This document shows positions 18,267 through 29,658 of a DNA stretch of 51,665 bases, in pieces. The stretch is from positions 1 through 51,665 of the forward strand of contig JADYYK010000010.1 in NCBI GenBank assembly GCA_020853705.1. The letters run 5' to 3'. Each line of letters opens with the position of its first letter. Position 1 is the first letter of the stretch. Position numbers and translations under genes: made by a program. The notes under the pieces were generated by a model that was not told the origin of the DNA, made no database searches, and saw only the letters and a list, made by a program, of their open reading frames with translations. This DNA is from Deltaproteobacteria bacterium (lineage in GTDB: Bacteria; Myxococcota_A; Polyangia; Haliangiales; JADYYK01).

Positions 18267-20384
18267 ATGCAGGTCGCAAGTCGCATCACCCGGGTCACCG
18301 TCCACGCCCGCGGGGCGCTGATCACCCGCGAGGCCGAGCTGCCCGCGCTGGACGATGGGCCGTGCCAGCTCGAGCTCGAGGGCGTCACCGTGCTGGCGCA
18401 GCCGGGCAGCGTGCGCGCCGCGCTGCCGGGGTCGTCCCGCGAGGTGCTGGCGGTGGCCAGCGCGCTGGCGGTGCCGGCCACGCCGGTCGTGCTGGGAGCG
18501 CCGCTGGCCGCGCTGCGCGAGGTCGAGCGCCGCCTGGAGCGGCTGCAGGACGAGCGCGCGCGGCTGACCAACCAGGCCGCCGCGCTGGCGCTCGACGAGC
18601 TCAAGCCCTACCTGCGCGGCGCCGGCGTCGATCTGGCGGCGCGCGCGCACGACGCGCTGGCCGCCTCGGCGCTGGCGCGCGAGCTCAGCGCCGAGCTGGA
18701 GGAGCGCATCGGGGTGCTGGAGGTCGAGGCCGAGCGGCTCGGCCGCGAGCGCGACGCCCTGCGCCTGGCCGCACAGCAGGCCAGCAGCTCCGACGCCGGC
18801 CGGGCAGGGCAGGGCCAGCCCACCCGGCGCATCACGGTGGACACCATGGGCAGCGGGGCGGCGCCACGGCTGGAGGTCTCGTACGTGATCTGGGCCGCGC
18901 GCTGGTGGCCGCTGTACACGCTGCGCCTGACCATGGGCGAGGCCGGGGCGGCGCCGCGCGCGACGCTCTTGTGCGAGGCGCTGGTGGCGCAGCTCGGCGG
19001 CGAGGACTGGCACGGCGTCGAGCTCGAGCTGGCGACCTCGGATCTGGCCTTCGATGCCCGCCTGCCCGAGCTGGCCTCGCTGCGCCTGGGCCGCGCGCAG
19101 GCGGCGCCGCGCCGGGGCTATCGCCCGATGGAGCCGGGCCTGGAGCGCATGTTCGCGGGCTACGATCGCGCCGCGCCACCCGAGCTGGCCTGGCAGACCT
19201 CGCCGCCGCAGCCGAAGGCACCGCCGCGCCAGCACAGGGCTCGGCCGCCCGCGGAGCCGGCAGCGGGTGCCAAGGCCGACATGCCGATGGACGCGCTGAT
19301 GGCGCAGACCTTCGCGCCCCAGCAGGCGAGCGCCAAGAAGAGCCGCGGTCTGCTGGGCGGCCTCGGTGGTCTGCTCGGCGCGGGGGGCGGCGGCGTGGGG
19401 GCGCCGGCGCCTGCGGCGCCGCTATCGGCTGCGCCGCGCATGGCCGCGCCCAAGACCATGATGATGTCGATGGATCGTGGCGAGGCCGACGAGCGCGAGT
19501 CCTTCGCCGCCATGGCTGGTGAGGAGGATGCCATGGCAGAGCCGGCGCCCGAGGCCGGCGTCGAGCCCAGCGGCGACTGGCTCGACTTCGACAGCCTGAT
19601 GATGCCGGCGGTGAACGCCTTCGGACGCGGTCGGCTGCAGCGCGTGGCCGGCCCCTCGCACGGCGACGACGGCGAGCGCCAGCGCATCGAGACCCTGGCG
19701 CCGCCGCTGCCGGTACATGATCCGATGGCCAGCCGGGGCCTGTTCGATCATCGCTATCGCGCCGCCGGCCTGGCCGAGGTGCCGTCCGACGCTGCGCCGC
19801 ACCGGGTCTCCATCGCGGCCGCCGAGGCGCCGTGCCAGGTACGCTTCCTGTGCGTCCCGCGCGAGGTCGCCGAGGTCTATCGCGAGGCGGCCTTCGAGAA
19901 CCCGTTCGACGCGCCGCTGCTCCCGGGACCCGCCGACGTGGTGCTCGACGGCACCCTGCTGACGAGCACCGAGCTGCCGCGCGTCGATCGCAAGGGCCAG
20001 CTCGCGGTCGGCCTCGGGGTCGAGGAGCGCGTGCGCGTGGCGCGCAACGCCCGCGTGCGCGAGGACACCGCGGGGCTGCTCGGCGGGCAGCTGGTGGTGA
20101 CCCATGACATCTCGGTCGAGCTGCGCTCGGCGCTGGCGCGACCGATCACGGTCGAGGTGCTCGACCGCGTCCCGGTCAGCGACCATGACGAGGTCGAGGT
20201 CACCCGGGTCAGCGAGAGCCACAAGGGTGAGGACTACAGCCAGAGCGAGCGCGGGGTGCCCCTGCGTGGTGGGCGGCGCTGGCAGGTCGCGCTGGCGGCC
20301 GCCGGGACTGCGACGCTGGAGTCGTCGTACCGCCTGAATCTGTCGGGCAAGCACGAGGTCGTGGGAGGCAATCGCCGTGAGTGA
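18267..20384 (+). CDS. DUF4139-domain (mucoidy inhibitor MuiA-like) protein, long form
   Basis: 705 residues from ATG 18267 with GGGAGG 5 bases upstream. N-terminal DUF4140-like strand region (RITRVTVHARGALITREAELPAL), then a coiled coil (about 85-190), then the DUF4139 body beginning RLEVSYVIWAARWWPLYTLRL and ending with DRVPVSDHDEVEVTRVSE. A low-complexity Pro/Gly/Met-rich insertion of about 130 residues (roughly 310-440) interrupts the beta domain. Family function is poorly known; no signal peptide is seen. The stop codon lies inside the start of the next DUF4139 gene (8-base overlap), so the two are co-translated. Confidence 0.8.
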   Translation: MQVASRITRVTVHARGALITREAELPALDDGPCQLELEGVTVLAQPGSVRAALPGSSREVLAVASALAVPATPVVLGAPLAALREVERRLERLQDERARLTNQAAALALDELKPYLRGAGVDLAARAHDALAASALARELSAELEERIGVLEVEAERLGRERDALRLAAQQASSSDAGRAGQGQPTRRITVDTMGSGAAPRLEVSYVIWAARWWPLYTLRLTMGEAGAAPRATLLCEALVAQLGGEDWHGVELELATSDLAFDARLPELASLRLGRAQAAPRRGYRPMEPGLERMFAGYDRAAPPELAWQTSPPQPKAPPRQHRARPPAEPAAGAKADMPMDALMAQTFAPQQASAKKSRGLLGGLGGLLGAGGGGVGAPAPAAPLSAAPRMAAPKTMMMSMDRGEADERESFAAMAGEEDAMAEPAPEAGVEPSGDWLDFDSLMMPAVNAFGRGRLQRVAGPSHGDDGERQRIETLAPPLPVHDPMASRGLFDHRYRAAGLAEVPSDAAPHRVSIAAAEAPCQVRFLCVPREVAEVYREAAFENPFDAPLLPGPADVVLDGTLLTSTELPRVDRKGQLAVGLGVEERVRVARNARVREDTAGLLGGQLVVTHDISVELRSALARPITVEVLDRVPVSDHDEVEVTRVSESHKGEDYSQSERGVPLRGGRRWQVALAAAGTATLESSYRLNLSGKHEVVGGNRRE

Positions 20385-22071
20385 GCCAGCGAGCACGAGC
20401 ACGAGCACGACCACGACCACGACCACGACCACGGCCACGGCCACGGCCACGGCCCCGAGTCGTGCCGTCAAGGTCACCTTCTACGAGGATCGCGCCGAGG
20501 TCGAGCGCGTGGCCCAGGTGACCCTGCCGGCCGGTCGCGCCTCGGTGCGCATCGGCGGTCTGACCGCGCTGGTCGATGACACCACGGTGTCGGCCAGCGT
20601 CGAGGGCGGCCGCGTGCTGTCGACCCGGGTGCGCCGCGTGGTCAGCCGCCAGCCTGCGGTCGGGGACGCCGAGCTGGCCGCCGCCGAGGCCGATCGCCAG
20701 GCCGCGGTGCAACGCGCGACCCGGACCAGCCGCGCCCTGGCCCGCGCGGCTCGCCACGAGGCGCGCTGCGTGGCCGTGCTGACGCGCCTGGCCGGCGCTC
20801 TGGTCCCGGTGCCGCGCGGCGCCGAGGCGCTGGCCGGGGTGCGCAGCGCGCACGCTGAGGCGTTGACCGCGGAGCAGGTCGCGCTCGACGAGCTGGCCGC
20901 CACGCGCTCCGCCAACGACGACGCCACGCTCGACGTGCAGCGCGCCGAGGCCCGGCTGGCCGCCGCGCGCGTGGTGCGGCCGCGCTACCAGGCCGAGGTC
21001 GACCTCGAGCTGGAGGCGCCCGCCGGCGCCGCCGAGGTGCGCCTGCGCTATCGCACCCCGTGTGCGCTGTGGCGCCCCGAGCACCTGGCCCGCCTGGGTG
21101 ACCCCAGCGCGACCGGCACCGGCGCTGGCGCTGGGACCAGCACCGGCGCTGGCGTTGCGCTCGAGCTCATCACCTTCGCCACCGTGTGGCAGCGCACCGG
21201 CGAGGACTGGACCGACGTCGAGGCCCACTTCTCGACCGCGCGCCCGGCGCGCAGCGCGACCCCGCCGCTGCTCTCGAGCGACATCCTGTCCTACCGCAAG
21301 AAGACCGACGCCGAGCGCAAGACCATCGTGGTCGAGAGCCGCGAGCAGACCGTCAACGTCACCGGCGTCGCCGGCTCGCGCGCCGTCGACGAGATGCCCG
21401 GCGTCGACGACGGCGGCGAGCCGGTCGCCTTCGCGGCCGCGCGCCCGGTCAGCATCCAGTCGACCGGCCAGCCGCAGCGCCTCGAGGTGCAGCGCCGCGC
21501 GCTCACCGCCAGCGCGGGCCTGACCGCGTGGCCCGAGCGCGCCGAGCTGGCGCACCTGCGCGCGGTCGCCACCCTGACCGGCGGCGCCCTGCTGGCCGGC
21601 CCGGTGCGCCTGCAGCGCAGCGGCGCCCTGGTCGGCGCCGGCCGCGTCGGCTTCGTCGGCCCCGGCGAGCCCTTCGAGCTCGGCTTCGGCGTCGACGACG
21701 GTGTGCGCATCCGCCGCCGCGACGGCACCACGCGCGAGCACGCCACCCTCTCCGGCGCTCTCAAGCTGACCCGCACCGTGCGCCTGTACCTCTCGAACCT
21801 GTCAGGCCAGCCGCGCACCCTGACCGTGATCGAGCGCATCCCGGTCAGCGAGCTCGAGGACGTCGACATCGAGCTGCTCTCGCGCACCCGCCGCGCCGAC
21901 TCCAAGGCCGACGACGACGACGACCACGCCTACGAGCCCACTACACCACCCACCAGCCGCGACGACGACGGCTTCCTGCGCTTCGAGCTCACGCTGCCGC
22001 CCTCCTCGACCCGCACCCTGACCCTGGCCTGGCGCCTCAAGGCCCCCTCAAAGGTCCAGATCAATCTCTGA
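20377..22071 (+). CDS. DUF4139-domain (mucoidy inhibitor MuiA-like) protein, second paralogue
   Basis: 564 residues from GTG 20377, with GGGAGG 8 bases upstream. A Ser/Thr then Ala/Thr repeat occupies residues about 4-27. Then the DUF4140-like N-domain (VKVTFYEDRAEVERVAQVTLPAG), a coiled coil, and DUF4139 (AEVRLRYRTPCALWRPEHLARL, WQRTGEDWTDVEAHFSTARP, ending VIERIPVSELEDVDIELLS and a C-terminal SSTRTLTLAWRLK). It has none of the Met-rich insertion seen in the first paralogue. Probably arose by tandem duplication and forms a hetero-complex with it, by inference from overlap only. Confidence 0.82.
   Translation: MSEPASTSTSTTTTTTTTTATATATAPSRAVKVTFYEDRAEVERVAQVTLPAGRASVRIGGLTALVDDTTVSASVEGGRVLSTRVRRVVSRQPAVGDAELAAAEADRQAAVQRATRTSRALARAARHEARCVAVLTRLAGALVPVPRGAEALAGVRSAHAEALTAEQVALDELAATRSANDDATLDVQRAEARLAAARVVRPRYQAEVDLELEAPAGAAEVRLRYRTPCALWRPEHLARLGDPSATGTGAGAGTSTGAGVALELITFATVWQRTGEDWTDVEAHFSTARPARSATPPLLSSDILSYRKKTDAERKTIVVESREQTVNVTGVAGSRAVDEMPGVDDGGEPVAFAAARPVSIQSTGQPQRLEVQRRALTASAGLTAWPERAELAHLRAVATLTGGALLAGPVRLQRSGALVGAGRVGFVGPGEPFELGFGVDDGVRIRRRDGTTREHATLSGALKLTRTVRLYLSNLSGQPRTLTVIERIPVSELEDVDIELLSRTRRADSKADDDDDHAYEPTTPPTSRDDDGFLRFELTLPPSSTRTLTLAWRLKAPSKVQINL
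20391..20454 (+). repeat. Hexanucleotide tandem repeat (GAGCAC/GACCAC/GGCCAC) inside a coding region
   Basis: About eleven 6-base units encoding alternating Ser-Thr, Thr-Thr, Ala-Thr near the N-terminus of the second DUF4139 protein. The same GAGCAC unit recurs in the unrelated gene at 31357. Confidence 0.9.
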
Positions 22072-22078
22072 TCCGCTA

Positions 22079-22184
22079 TCCCCGTCCCCGTCCCCATCCC
22101 CGTCCCCATCCCCATCCCCATCCGCCATTCCCCATCCCCATCCCCGTCCCCGTCCCCATCCCCATCCCCATCCGCCATTCCCCG
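22079..22184. repeat. Hexanucleotide array (TCCCCR) with a repeated higher-order unit
   Basis: Runs of TCCCCG and TCCCCA broken twice by TCCGCCAT fill the gap between two convergent genes. The block with three TCCCCA units before TCCGCCAT is present twice, indicating a larger duplicated unit. It joins directly to the reverse heptad element. Confidence 0.85.
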
Positions 22185-22222
22185 TCGCCTGTCGCCTGTC
22201 GCCTGTCGCCTGTTTGTCCGGC
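22175..22222 (-). repeat. Heptad tandem-repeat element, reverse copy (CAGGCGA x4)
   Basis: On the minus strand it reads GCCGGACAAA, four CAGGCGA units, then CGGGGAATGG, matching both flanks of the forward copy at 17664-17739 with half the units. It lies between the stop codons of convergent genes. Confidence 0.88.
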
Positions 22223-22229
22223 CTCTCCC

Positions 22230-23789
<1,560 letters not shown>

Positions 23790-23816
23790 GCAGCGACTCC
23801 TTTCCTGCGAGTCTGA

Positions 23817-24557
23817 CTAGGGGCCGGTCGTGGTGGTCGGGGTGGGCGTCATGCCCGGGCCGCCGGTGGCGGGCTTGATCGGCGTCCCGCGCGAGCCGTC
23901 ATAGGCCGCCTTGGCCTGGGTGTACTGCCCCTGGGCGCGGGTCATCGCGGCCTCCTGCTTGGCCGACGCCTGCTTGGTCTTGTTGAGGAAGCGCGCGCCC
24001 TCGGACTGCTGGTTCTGGTAGTTCTGCAGGTTGAAGCCCTTGGGGCGGATGTTGCGCGCGGCGGCGATCTTGGCCTTGGCCAGCTCGTAGCCCGCGGTCT
24101 CGAAGTCGACCCGGGTCTTGAAGTACTTCTGCTGCGCCTTGAGGTACGCCTTCTTGGCGCGCATCCAGGCCACCTTGCGCTGCGCCATGGTCTGGCCGAG
24201 CTGCGCCGTCTTGAGCGCGCGGTTGGCGTTGCCGATGCGGTTCTGATCGGCGCTCTTGTTGGCCACCGACGACTCCAGGCGGGCCGACTTGAGCATCGAG
24301 TTCTTGACGTCGAGATCGCTCTGCGCGAGCTGGATCTGCGTGGTCATCTCGTTGACGTCGTGGGTCGCCTTCTGCCACTCCTGCTGCGCCACGATGATGC
24401 GCTGCTGGGCGTCGACGACGCTGGTCTTCTGGCTCGGATCGACGCCCGCGATCAGCACGTCGTCGAAGCGGTACTTGATGCGAAACGACGCCTCGCCGCC
24501 GCCGCAGCTCACCGCCGCGAGGGTCATGAGCGCTGCCAGCTTGATCCCGGTCTTCAT
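23817..24557 (-). CDS. Coiled-coil lipoprotein-like exported protein, function unknown
   Basis: 246 residues from ATG 24557, with TGGAGGA about 7 bases upstream. A signal peptide ends near Cys18 (LAAVSCGGG), a weak lipobox. Residues 45-200 are a long Ala/Lys/Gln-rich helical region (DVNEMTTQIQLAQSDLDVKN, AQRKVAWMRAKKAYLKAQQK) expected to form a coiled coil. The C-terminus is Pro/Thr-rich. No named family recognised. It sits between the HD-GYP regulator and a four-helix membrane protein on the same strand. Confidence 0.75.
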   Translation of the reverse strand: MKTGIKLAALMTLAAVSCGGGEASFRIKYRFDDVLIAGVDPSQKTSVVDAQQRIIVAQQEWQKATHDVNEMTTQIQLAQSDLDVKNSMLKSARLESSVANKSADQNRIGNANRALKTAQLGQTMAQRKVAWMRAKKAYLKAQQKYFKTRVDFETAGYELAKAKIAAARNIRPKGFNLQNYQNQQSEGARFLNKTKQASAKQEAAMTRAQGQYTQAKAAYDGSRGTPIKPATGGPGMTPTPTTTTGP

Positions 24558-24611
24558 CGACGATCCTCCACTGAGCCCGTGTGAGCCCCACATTTTGGGG
24601 GCGGCTCGACG

Positions 24612-26306
24612 TTACACCTTGGCAGTCCCCCCTGTCGAGGGCGCCTCCGCCGTCTCCGCCGTCTCCGCCGTCTGCGCCGTCTCCGCCGTCTGCGCCTTCT
24701 GCGACCCCGAGGTGCGACGGTCGATCTCGGGGAACCACTCGAAGAAGGTCGCCAGCAGCGCGCGCCGCGCCGGCGGCAGGTAGTCGAAGTTGACCCAGCG
24801 GTCGTTGACCTCCCAGAAGTCCCGCGAGTCGACCTTCATGAGCTCGTCGCGGATGCCGCGCAGGCGCTCGGGCCGCTCGTGCTCCATGTCGCGGAAGACC
24901 TCGCGCGCCAGCGCTTCTTCCTTGCGCTCGAGGTAGTAGGTCGCCAGCTTGGCCTGGGCCTTGCGGACGCCGCGCAGCGAGGACTCCTCGGCGTTCTGCA
25001 TGTCGATATCGTCGCTCGAACTCTCGCGATCGACCTGCAGCAGGATGGCCAGCAGCTTGCCCTCCACCGAGGACTTCACGTCGTGCGCCAGCTCCAGCAT
25101 GGTCGAGATGTCGTAGGCGACCACCTCGGTCACGAACGGCATCTCCAGCTGGTAGCCGATGTGGCCGTAGTACTTGAGGTAGCCGGCGATCTCGAGCGCC
25201 AGGTCGTCCTCCTTGGCGCGCAGCAGGGTCTCGGCCAGCATGCGGTACTGGTTGAGGATGTTGTAGGCGGTGCGGATGTCGCGCGCGTTCAGCGTCGCGC
25301 GCAGGTAGGTGTTGAAGAACTTCACCGCCATGCGGAACGACTCGGGCTCTTCGTGCCGTACGGCCGCCTCGGCGATGTACCGGGTGTCGATGGCGAGCAC
25401 GTAGTTGAGGTCGCGCATGTTGCTCAGCGCCTCGTTGTACATGGCCTGGTACTGGCGCAGGAGCTTCCACTCCAGCCAGACCTGGCGCGACTCCAGGTCC
25501 TTGAGCGACTCCGGCGTCATCGACACGAAGTCGGGGTTGGCGCGCAGGCGCGGCCCGATGGCGTGCCACGCCGGCAGCGAGCGCCGCTTGCTGGCCAGGT
25601 AGCGCACCGCCAGCTGCTTGAGCGCGTCGACGCAGCCGGTGGCGATGATCTTGTCCTTGGAGCCGATGGCGTTGCGCGCGATGTCGGTGATCTGCTCCAT
25701 CGACTGCAGCACGCTGGCCTGATCGGCGTCGCGGCGCTCGGGGTTCTCCTGCGCGGCGCCGGTCACGGCGGCATTGAGCGCGGTGTGCTGGATGCGGTTG
25801 ATGACGTTCTCGGGCGACAGGAACGAGAACACGTAGGCGAAGTACGGCGCCATGATGAGGAAGCCGATGGTCGCGACCACCAGCAGCGCGATGATCGAGA
25901 TCTGGGGCACGTAGGTGCGCGTGGTCATGAAGGTGACCCACAGCCCGAGCACACAGGCCTCGACGTAGAAGGCCATCACCACCAGGTTGGTGCGGTCCTT
26001 GAAGAACATCTCGGTGACCTGGGGCGAATAGCGGTTGGCCGACAGCTGCACGATGATGCTGACGACCGTGATCACGATGCCCATCACGGCGGCCACGATG
26101 GCGGCCACGTTGGCCAGGCCGTTCTGCACGGTGTCGACGTCGAACTCGCGGAACACCGAGAAGAAGCCCTGCCGGTCGTCGCGGGCCAGGTGATCGGCGC
26201 CGAACAGGACCAGGAAGGTGGTGACCCCCATCAGCACCAGGGCGCCCACCGGGACCAGCCAGGCCTGGCGCTTCTTGTACACCGACGGGGGTTTGACGGC
26301 CGGCAC
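24612..26306 (-). CDS. Multi-helix membrane protein, DUF2254-like
   Basis: 564 residues from GTG 26306 (AAGGTG upstream). Four membrane helices in the first 170 residues (about 15-36, 65-88, 106-130 and 136-165) with VVSIIVQLSANRYSPQVTEMF between helices 2 and 3, similar in style to DUF2254 proteins. A long soluble helical region follows. The last 35 residues are a Thr/Ala/Glu repeat encoded by a 9-base DNA repeat. Role unknown. Divergent from coaX with only 36 bases between the start codons, so promoters overlap. Confidence 0.7.
   Translation of the reverse strand: MPAVKPPSVYKKRQAWLVPVGALVLMGVTTFLVLFGADHLARDDRQGFFSVFREFDVDTVQNGLANVAAIVAAVMGIVITVVSIIVQLSANRYSPQVTEMFFKDRTNLVVMAFYVEACVLGLWVTFMTTRTYVPQISIIALLVVATIGFLIMAPYFAYVFSFLSPENVINRIQHTALNAAVTGAAQENPERRDADQASVLQSMEQITDIARNAIGSKDKIIATGCVDALKQLAVRYLASKRRSLPAWHAIGPRLRANPDFVSMTPESLKDLESRQVWLEWKLLRQYQAMYNEALSNMRDLNYVLAIDTRYIAEAAVRHEEPESFRMAVKFFNTYLRATLNARDIRTAYNILNQYRMLAETLLRAKEDDLALEIAGYLKYYGHIGYQLEMPFVTEVVAYDISTMLELAHDVKSSVEGKLLAILLQVDRESSSDDIDMQNAEESSLRGVRKAQAKLATYYLERKEEALAREVFRDMEHERPERLRGIRDELMKVDSRDFWEVNDRWVNFDYLPPARRALLATFFEWFPEIDRRTSGSQKAQTAETAQTAETAETAEAPSTGGTAKV
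24645..24702 (-). repeat. 9-base tandem repeat at the 3' end of the membrane-protein gene
   Basis: Units of CTCCGCCGT with CTGCGCCGT variants (plus-strand reading) encode the TAETAQTAE-type tail. In frame. Confidence 0.85.
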
Positions 26307-26342
26307 GGGCGATCACCTTATCATCATGGTAGGGTCGGCGCG

Positions 26343-27281
<939 letters not shown>

Positions 27282-28439
27282 ATGGGCCTGCCACACACAG
27301 CACTGGAGTCACCACCCGCCGCCGTCCTCAAGGTGCTGGGTGGCCCGGCCGGCGTGCGCGCCATGGCCGCCAAGGGGCTGGCCCCGATGCCGCCGCGCGA
27401 CCTCGCGACCTGCGTGTATGCGCTGTCGCTCGACGAGGACCAGAGCATCGCGGCCTCGGCGCGCGAGACCGCGGGCCGGCTGCCCGATCAGCTGCTGGGC
27501 GGCGTGCTGGGTGACGCCACCCTGGATCCGCGCGTGCTCGACTTCTTCGCCATGCGCGCGCTGTCGCGGCGCGCCCTGGTCGAGCTCATCATCCGCAACA
27601 AGGCGACCGCGCACGAGACCATCGCGGACATCGCCGGCAGGACCGGCGACGCCGGGCTGTGCGACCTCATCGCCGAGAACGAGACCCGCCTGCTGGCCGC
27701 GCCCAAGATCATCGCGTCGATGTACATGAACCCCAAGGCGCGCATGTCGACGGTCAATCGGGCCGTCGAGCTGGCGGCGCGCGCTGGCGTCAAGGTCGAC
27801 ATCCCGGGCTGGGACGACGTGGTCGCCGAGGTCACCCGCGGCAGCAGCACCGATCCGGGCAAGCTCGACGCCCAGTTCGCCAGCGCCATCGAGGTCGGCC
27901 TCAGCGACGAGGAGAAGCTGGCCAAGCAGGTCGCCGCCGCGTCCGAGCAGGCCGCCGCGCTGACGCCCGACGAGCTGCCCGAGGATCTGGTCAACGCCGC
28001 CGAGGGCAAGAGCGAGGACGGCGAGGACGCCAAGCAGCGCATCCAGGATCTGCCCATCGGCGCCAAGATGCGCCTGGCCATGCTGGGCAACGCCTATGCG
28101 CGCTCGGTGCTGGTGCGCGACTCCAACCGGCTGGTCGCGATGGCCGCGGTCAAGTCGCCGCGCATCACCGACTCCGAGATCATCACCATCGCGGGCCAGC
28201 GCTCGGTCTCGGACGACGTCATCCGTTACCTTGCCAACGCCAAGGAGTGGCTCAGGCTGTATCAGGTCAAGGTCAACCTGGTGTTCAACCCGAAATGTCC
28301 CCTGTCGACGTCGATGCGCCTCCTGCCGCACATGCAGAACAAGCAGCTCAAGATCATCTCCAGGTCGAAGGCCATCCCCTCGGCGCTGCAGACCCAGGCC
28401 AAGAAGTTCCTCGAGCAGAAGAAGCCCGGCGGCGCATGA
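27282..28439 (+). CDS. HEAT-like helical protein, function unknown
   Basis: 385 residues, no signal peptide or membrane segment. Repeated short helical pairs (ALVELIIRNKATAHETIADIAGR, DSNRLVAMAAVKSPRITDSEIITIA) resemble HEAT/leucine-rich-variant repeats. An acidic linker around 235-255 (PEDLVNAAEGKSEDGEDA) splits two helical halves. The last 60 residues contain the conserved-looking VNLVFNPKCPLSTSMRLLPHM. Second gene of the coaX unit; it starts at the base after the coaX stop and overlaps the next gene by ATGA. I do not recognise a named family. Confidence 0.78.
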   Translation: MGLPHTALESPPAAVLKVLGGPAGVRAMAAKGLAPMPPRDLATCVYALSLDEDQSIAASARETAGRLPDQLLGGVLGDATLDPRVLDFFAMRALSRRALVELIIRNKATAHETIADIAGRTGDAGLCDLIAENETRLLAAPKIIASMYMNPKARMSTVNRAVELAARAGVKVDIPGWDDVVAEVTRGSSTDPGKLDAQFASAIEVGLSDEEKLAKQVAAASEQAAALTPDELPEDLVNAAEGKSEDGEDAKQRIQDLPIGAKMRLAMLGNAYARSVLVRDSNRLVAMAAVKSPRITDSEIITIAGQRSVSDDVIRYLANAKEWLRLYQVKVNLVFNPKCPLSTSMRLLPHMQNKQLKIISRSKAIPSALQTQAKKFLEQKKPGGA

Positions 28440-28984
28440 CGCGCGCGGCCGCCGCGGGGGAGGCGCCCCGGCGCGCTGGCTGGGGACGGCTGGCGCGCAC
28501 CGGGGGCATGCTGGCGACGCCACGCGCCGCGCTGGCCGCGCTGGAGCGCACCAGCGAGGGCTCGGGGATGATCGGCGACGTCGTCATCTTCATCCTGCTG
28601 CGCTTCGTGGCCACCCGGCTGCGCGAGCTGGTGGTCATCGTGTGGGCCGGCTTCGAGGGCAGCGGCCGGCTGGCGCTGCCCCAGATCCTGCAGCTCCTGC
28701 AGCAGGCGGTGTTCCTGGATCTGGTGGTCATCCTGGGCGCCGCGGTGGTCATCTCGGTGGGGGCGGGGCGGCGACGCCGCGCCGACCGCGACATCGAGCT
28801 CGGGGCGGCGTGCTGGCTGCCGCTGGGCGCGCTGGGCACCGCGGCGGAGCTCGTCAACTTCGCGCGACCCGGCCTGCCGCAGGCGCTGTGGGACGGCGTG
28901 GTGCTGGCCGGGCTGGCGTGGACCCTGGGCCTCGTGGTACTCGCGATCACCGCCGCGCGCCGCCGCGAGCTGGCATCGTCATGA
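28436..28984 (+). CDS. Small membrane protein, Yip1-like
   Basis: 182 residues. After a 30-residue basic N-terminus come about four hydrophobic segments (GMIGDVVIFILLRFVA, AVFLDLVVILGAAVVISVGAG, CWLPLGALGTAAELVNFA, WDGVVLAGLAWTLGLVVLAITA). Arrangement is like Yip1-type bacterial membrane proteins, but the match is by topology only. It overlaps its neighbours at both ends by ATGA, so is co-translated with the HEAT-like and thioredoxin genes. Confidence 0.7.
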   Translation: MTRAAAAGEAPRRAGWGRLARTGGMLATPRAALAALERTSEGSGMIGDVVIFILLRFVATRLRELVVIVWAGFEGSGRLALPQILQLLQQAVFLDLVVILGAAVVISVGAGRRRRADRDIELGAACWLPLGALGTAAELVNFARPGLPQALWDGVVLAGLAWTLGLVVLAITAARRRELASS

Positions 28985-29625
28985 GCGCCGCGCCTCCTCC
29001 GCCAGCTGTGTCGCCCCCGGCGCCCGAGGTGCCCGCGCGGGCGCGGCGGGTCGGGGCCGCGCTGTGGGGCGGCCTGCTGGTGCTCGGCGTCCTGCAGGCC
29101 AGCTGGCTGTCGTGCCACTGCGACGAGGTGCGGCCGGTCGGCTATGCGGCGCCCGACTTCACGCGGCCGGGCATCGAGGGCGGCACCATCACGCTGTCGG
29201 AGCTGCGCGGGCAGATCGTGCTGGTCGACTTCTGGGCCACCTGGTGTGGGCCCTGTCAGCAGTCGATGCCGGCCATCCAGCGTCTGTACGACAAGTACAA
29301 GGCGCAGGGCTTCACCGTGCTGTCGGTCAACACCGAGGGCAGGGGGATCGAGGCCAAGGCGCGCGGCTTCGCGGCGCATTTCGGCCTGACCTTCCCGGTC
29401 GTGGTCGGCGACAGCGCGCTGATGGCGCTGTACCGGGTGACCACGATCCCGCACCTGTTCCTCATCGATCGCGACGGGATCGTGCGCGGCTACGAGAACG
29501 GGCTGGCCTCTGTCCAGAGCTTCGAGGCCAGCCTGGAGCGCAAGCTCAAGCGCGTGCTGGCGCGGGGCGGCCCCCGCAGCCCCACCAATCCGGCGCATCC
29601 GGGGCCTGGCAGCGGCGCGCAGTAG
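28981..29625 (+). CDS. TlpA/ResA-like membrane-anchored thioredoxin
   Basis: 214 residues. One membrane segment (about 25-44), then a CHC triplet (45-47) at the outer face, then a thioredoxin fold with the active site WCGPC (Cys89, Cys92) in VDFWATWCGPCQQSMP and the cis-Pro loop VTTIPHLFLID. Such proteins reduce or oxidise disulphides outside the inner membrane, for example during cytochrome c maturation. The extra CHC next to the membrane is not standard for the family. Fourth gene of the coaX unit. Confidence 0.88.
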   Translation: MSAAPPPPAVSPPAPEVPARARRVGAALWGGLLVLGVLQASWLSCHCDEVRPVGYAAPDFTRPGIEGGTITLSELRGQIVLVDFWATWCGPCQQSMPAIQRLYDKYKAQGFTVLSVNTEGRGIEAKARGFAAHFGLTFPVVVGDSALMALYRVTTIPHLFLIDRDGIVRGYENGLASVQSFEASLERKLKRVLARGGPRSPTNPAHPGPGSGAQ

Positions 29626-29658
29626 CGCAAGCGCCGTGTGGCTGCTAGGGTGGTGGCC

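Noticed and set aside
20391..20454. Phase-variable switch at the hexanucleotide repeat
   Set aside because: The unit length is a multiple of three, so slippage changes length and does not shift frame.
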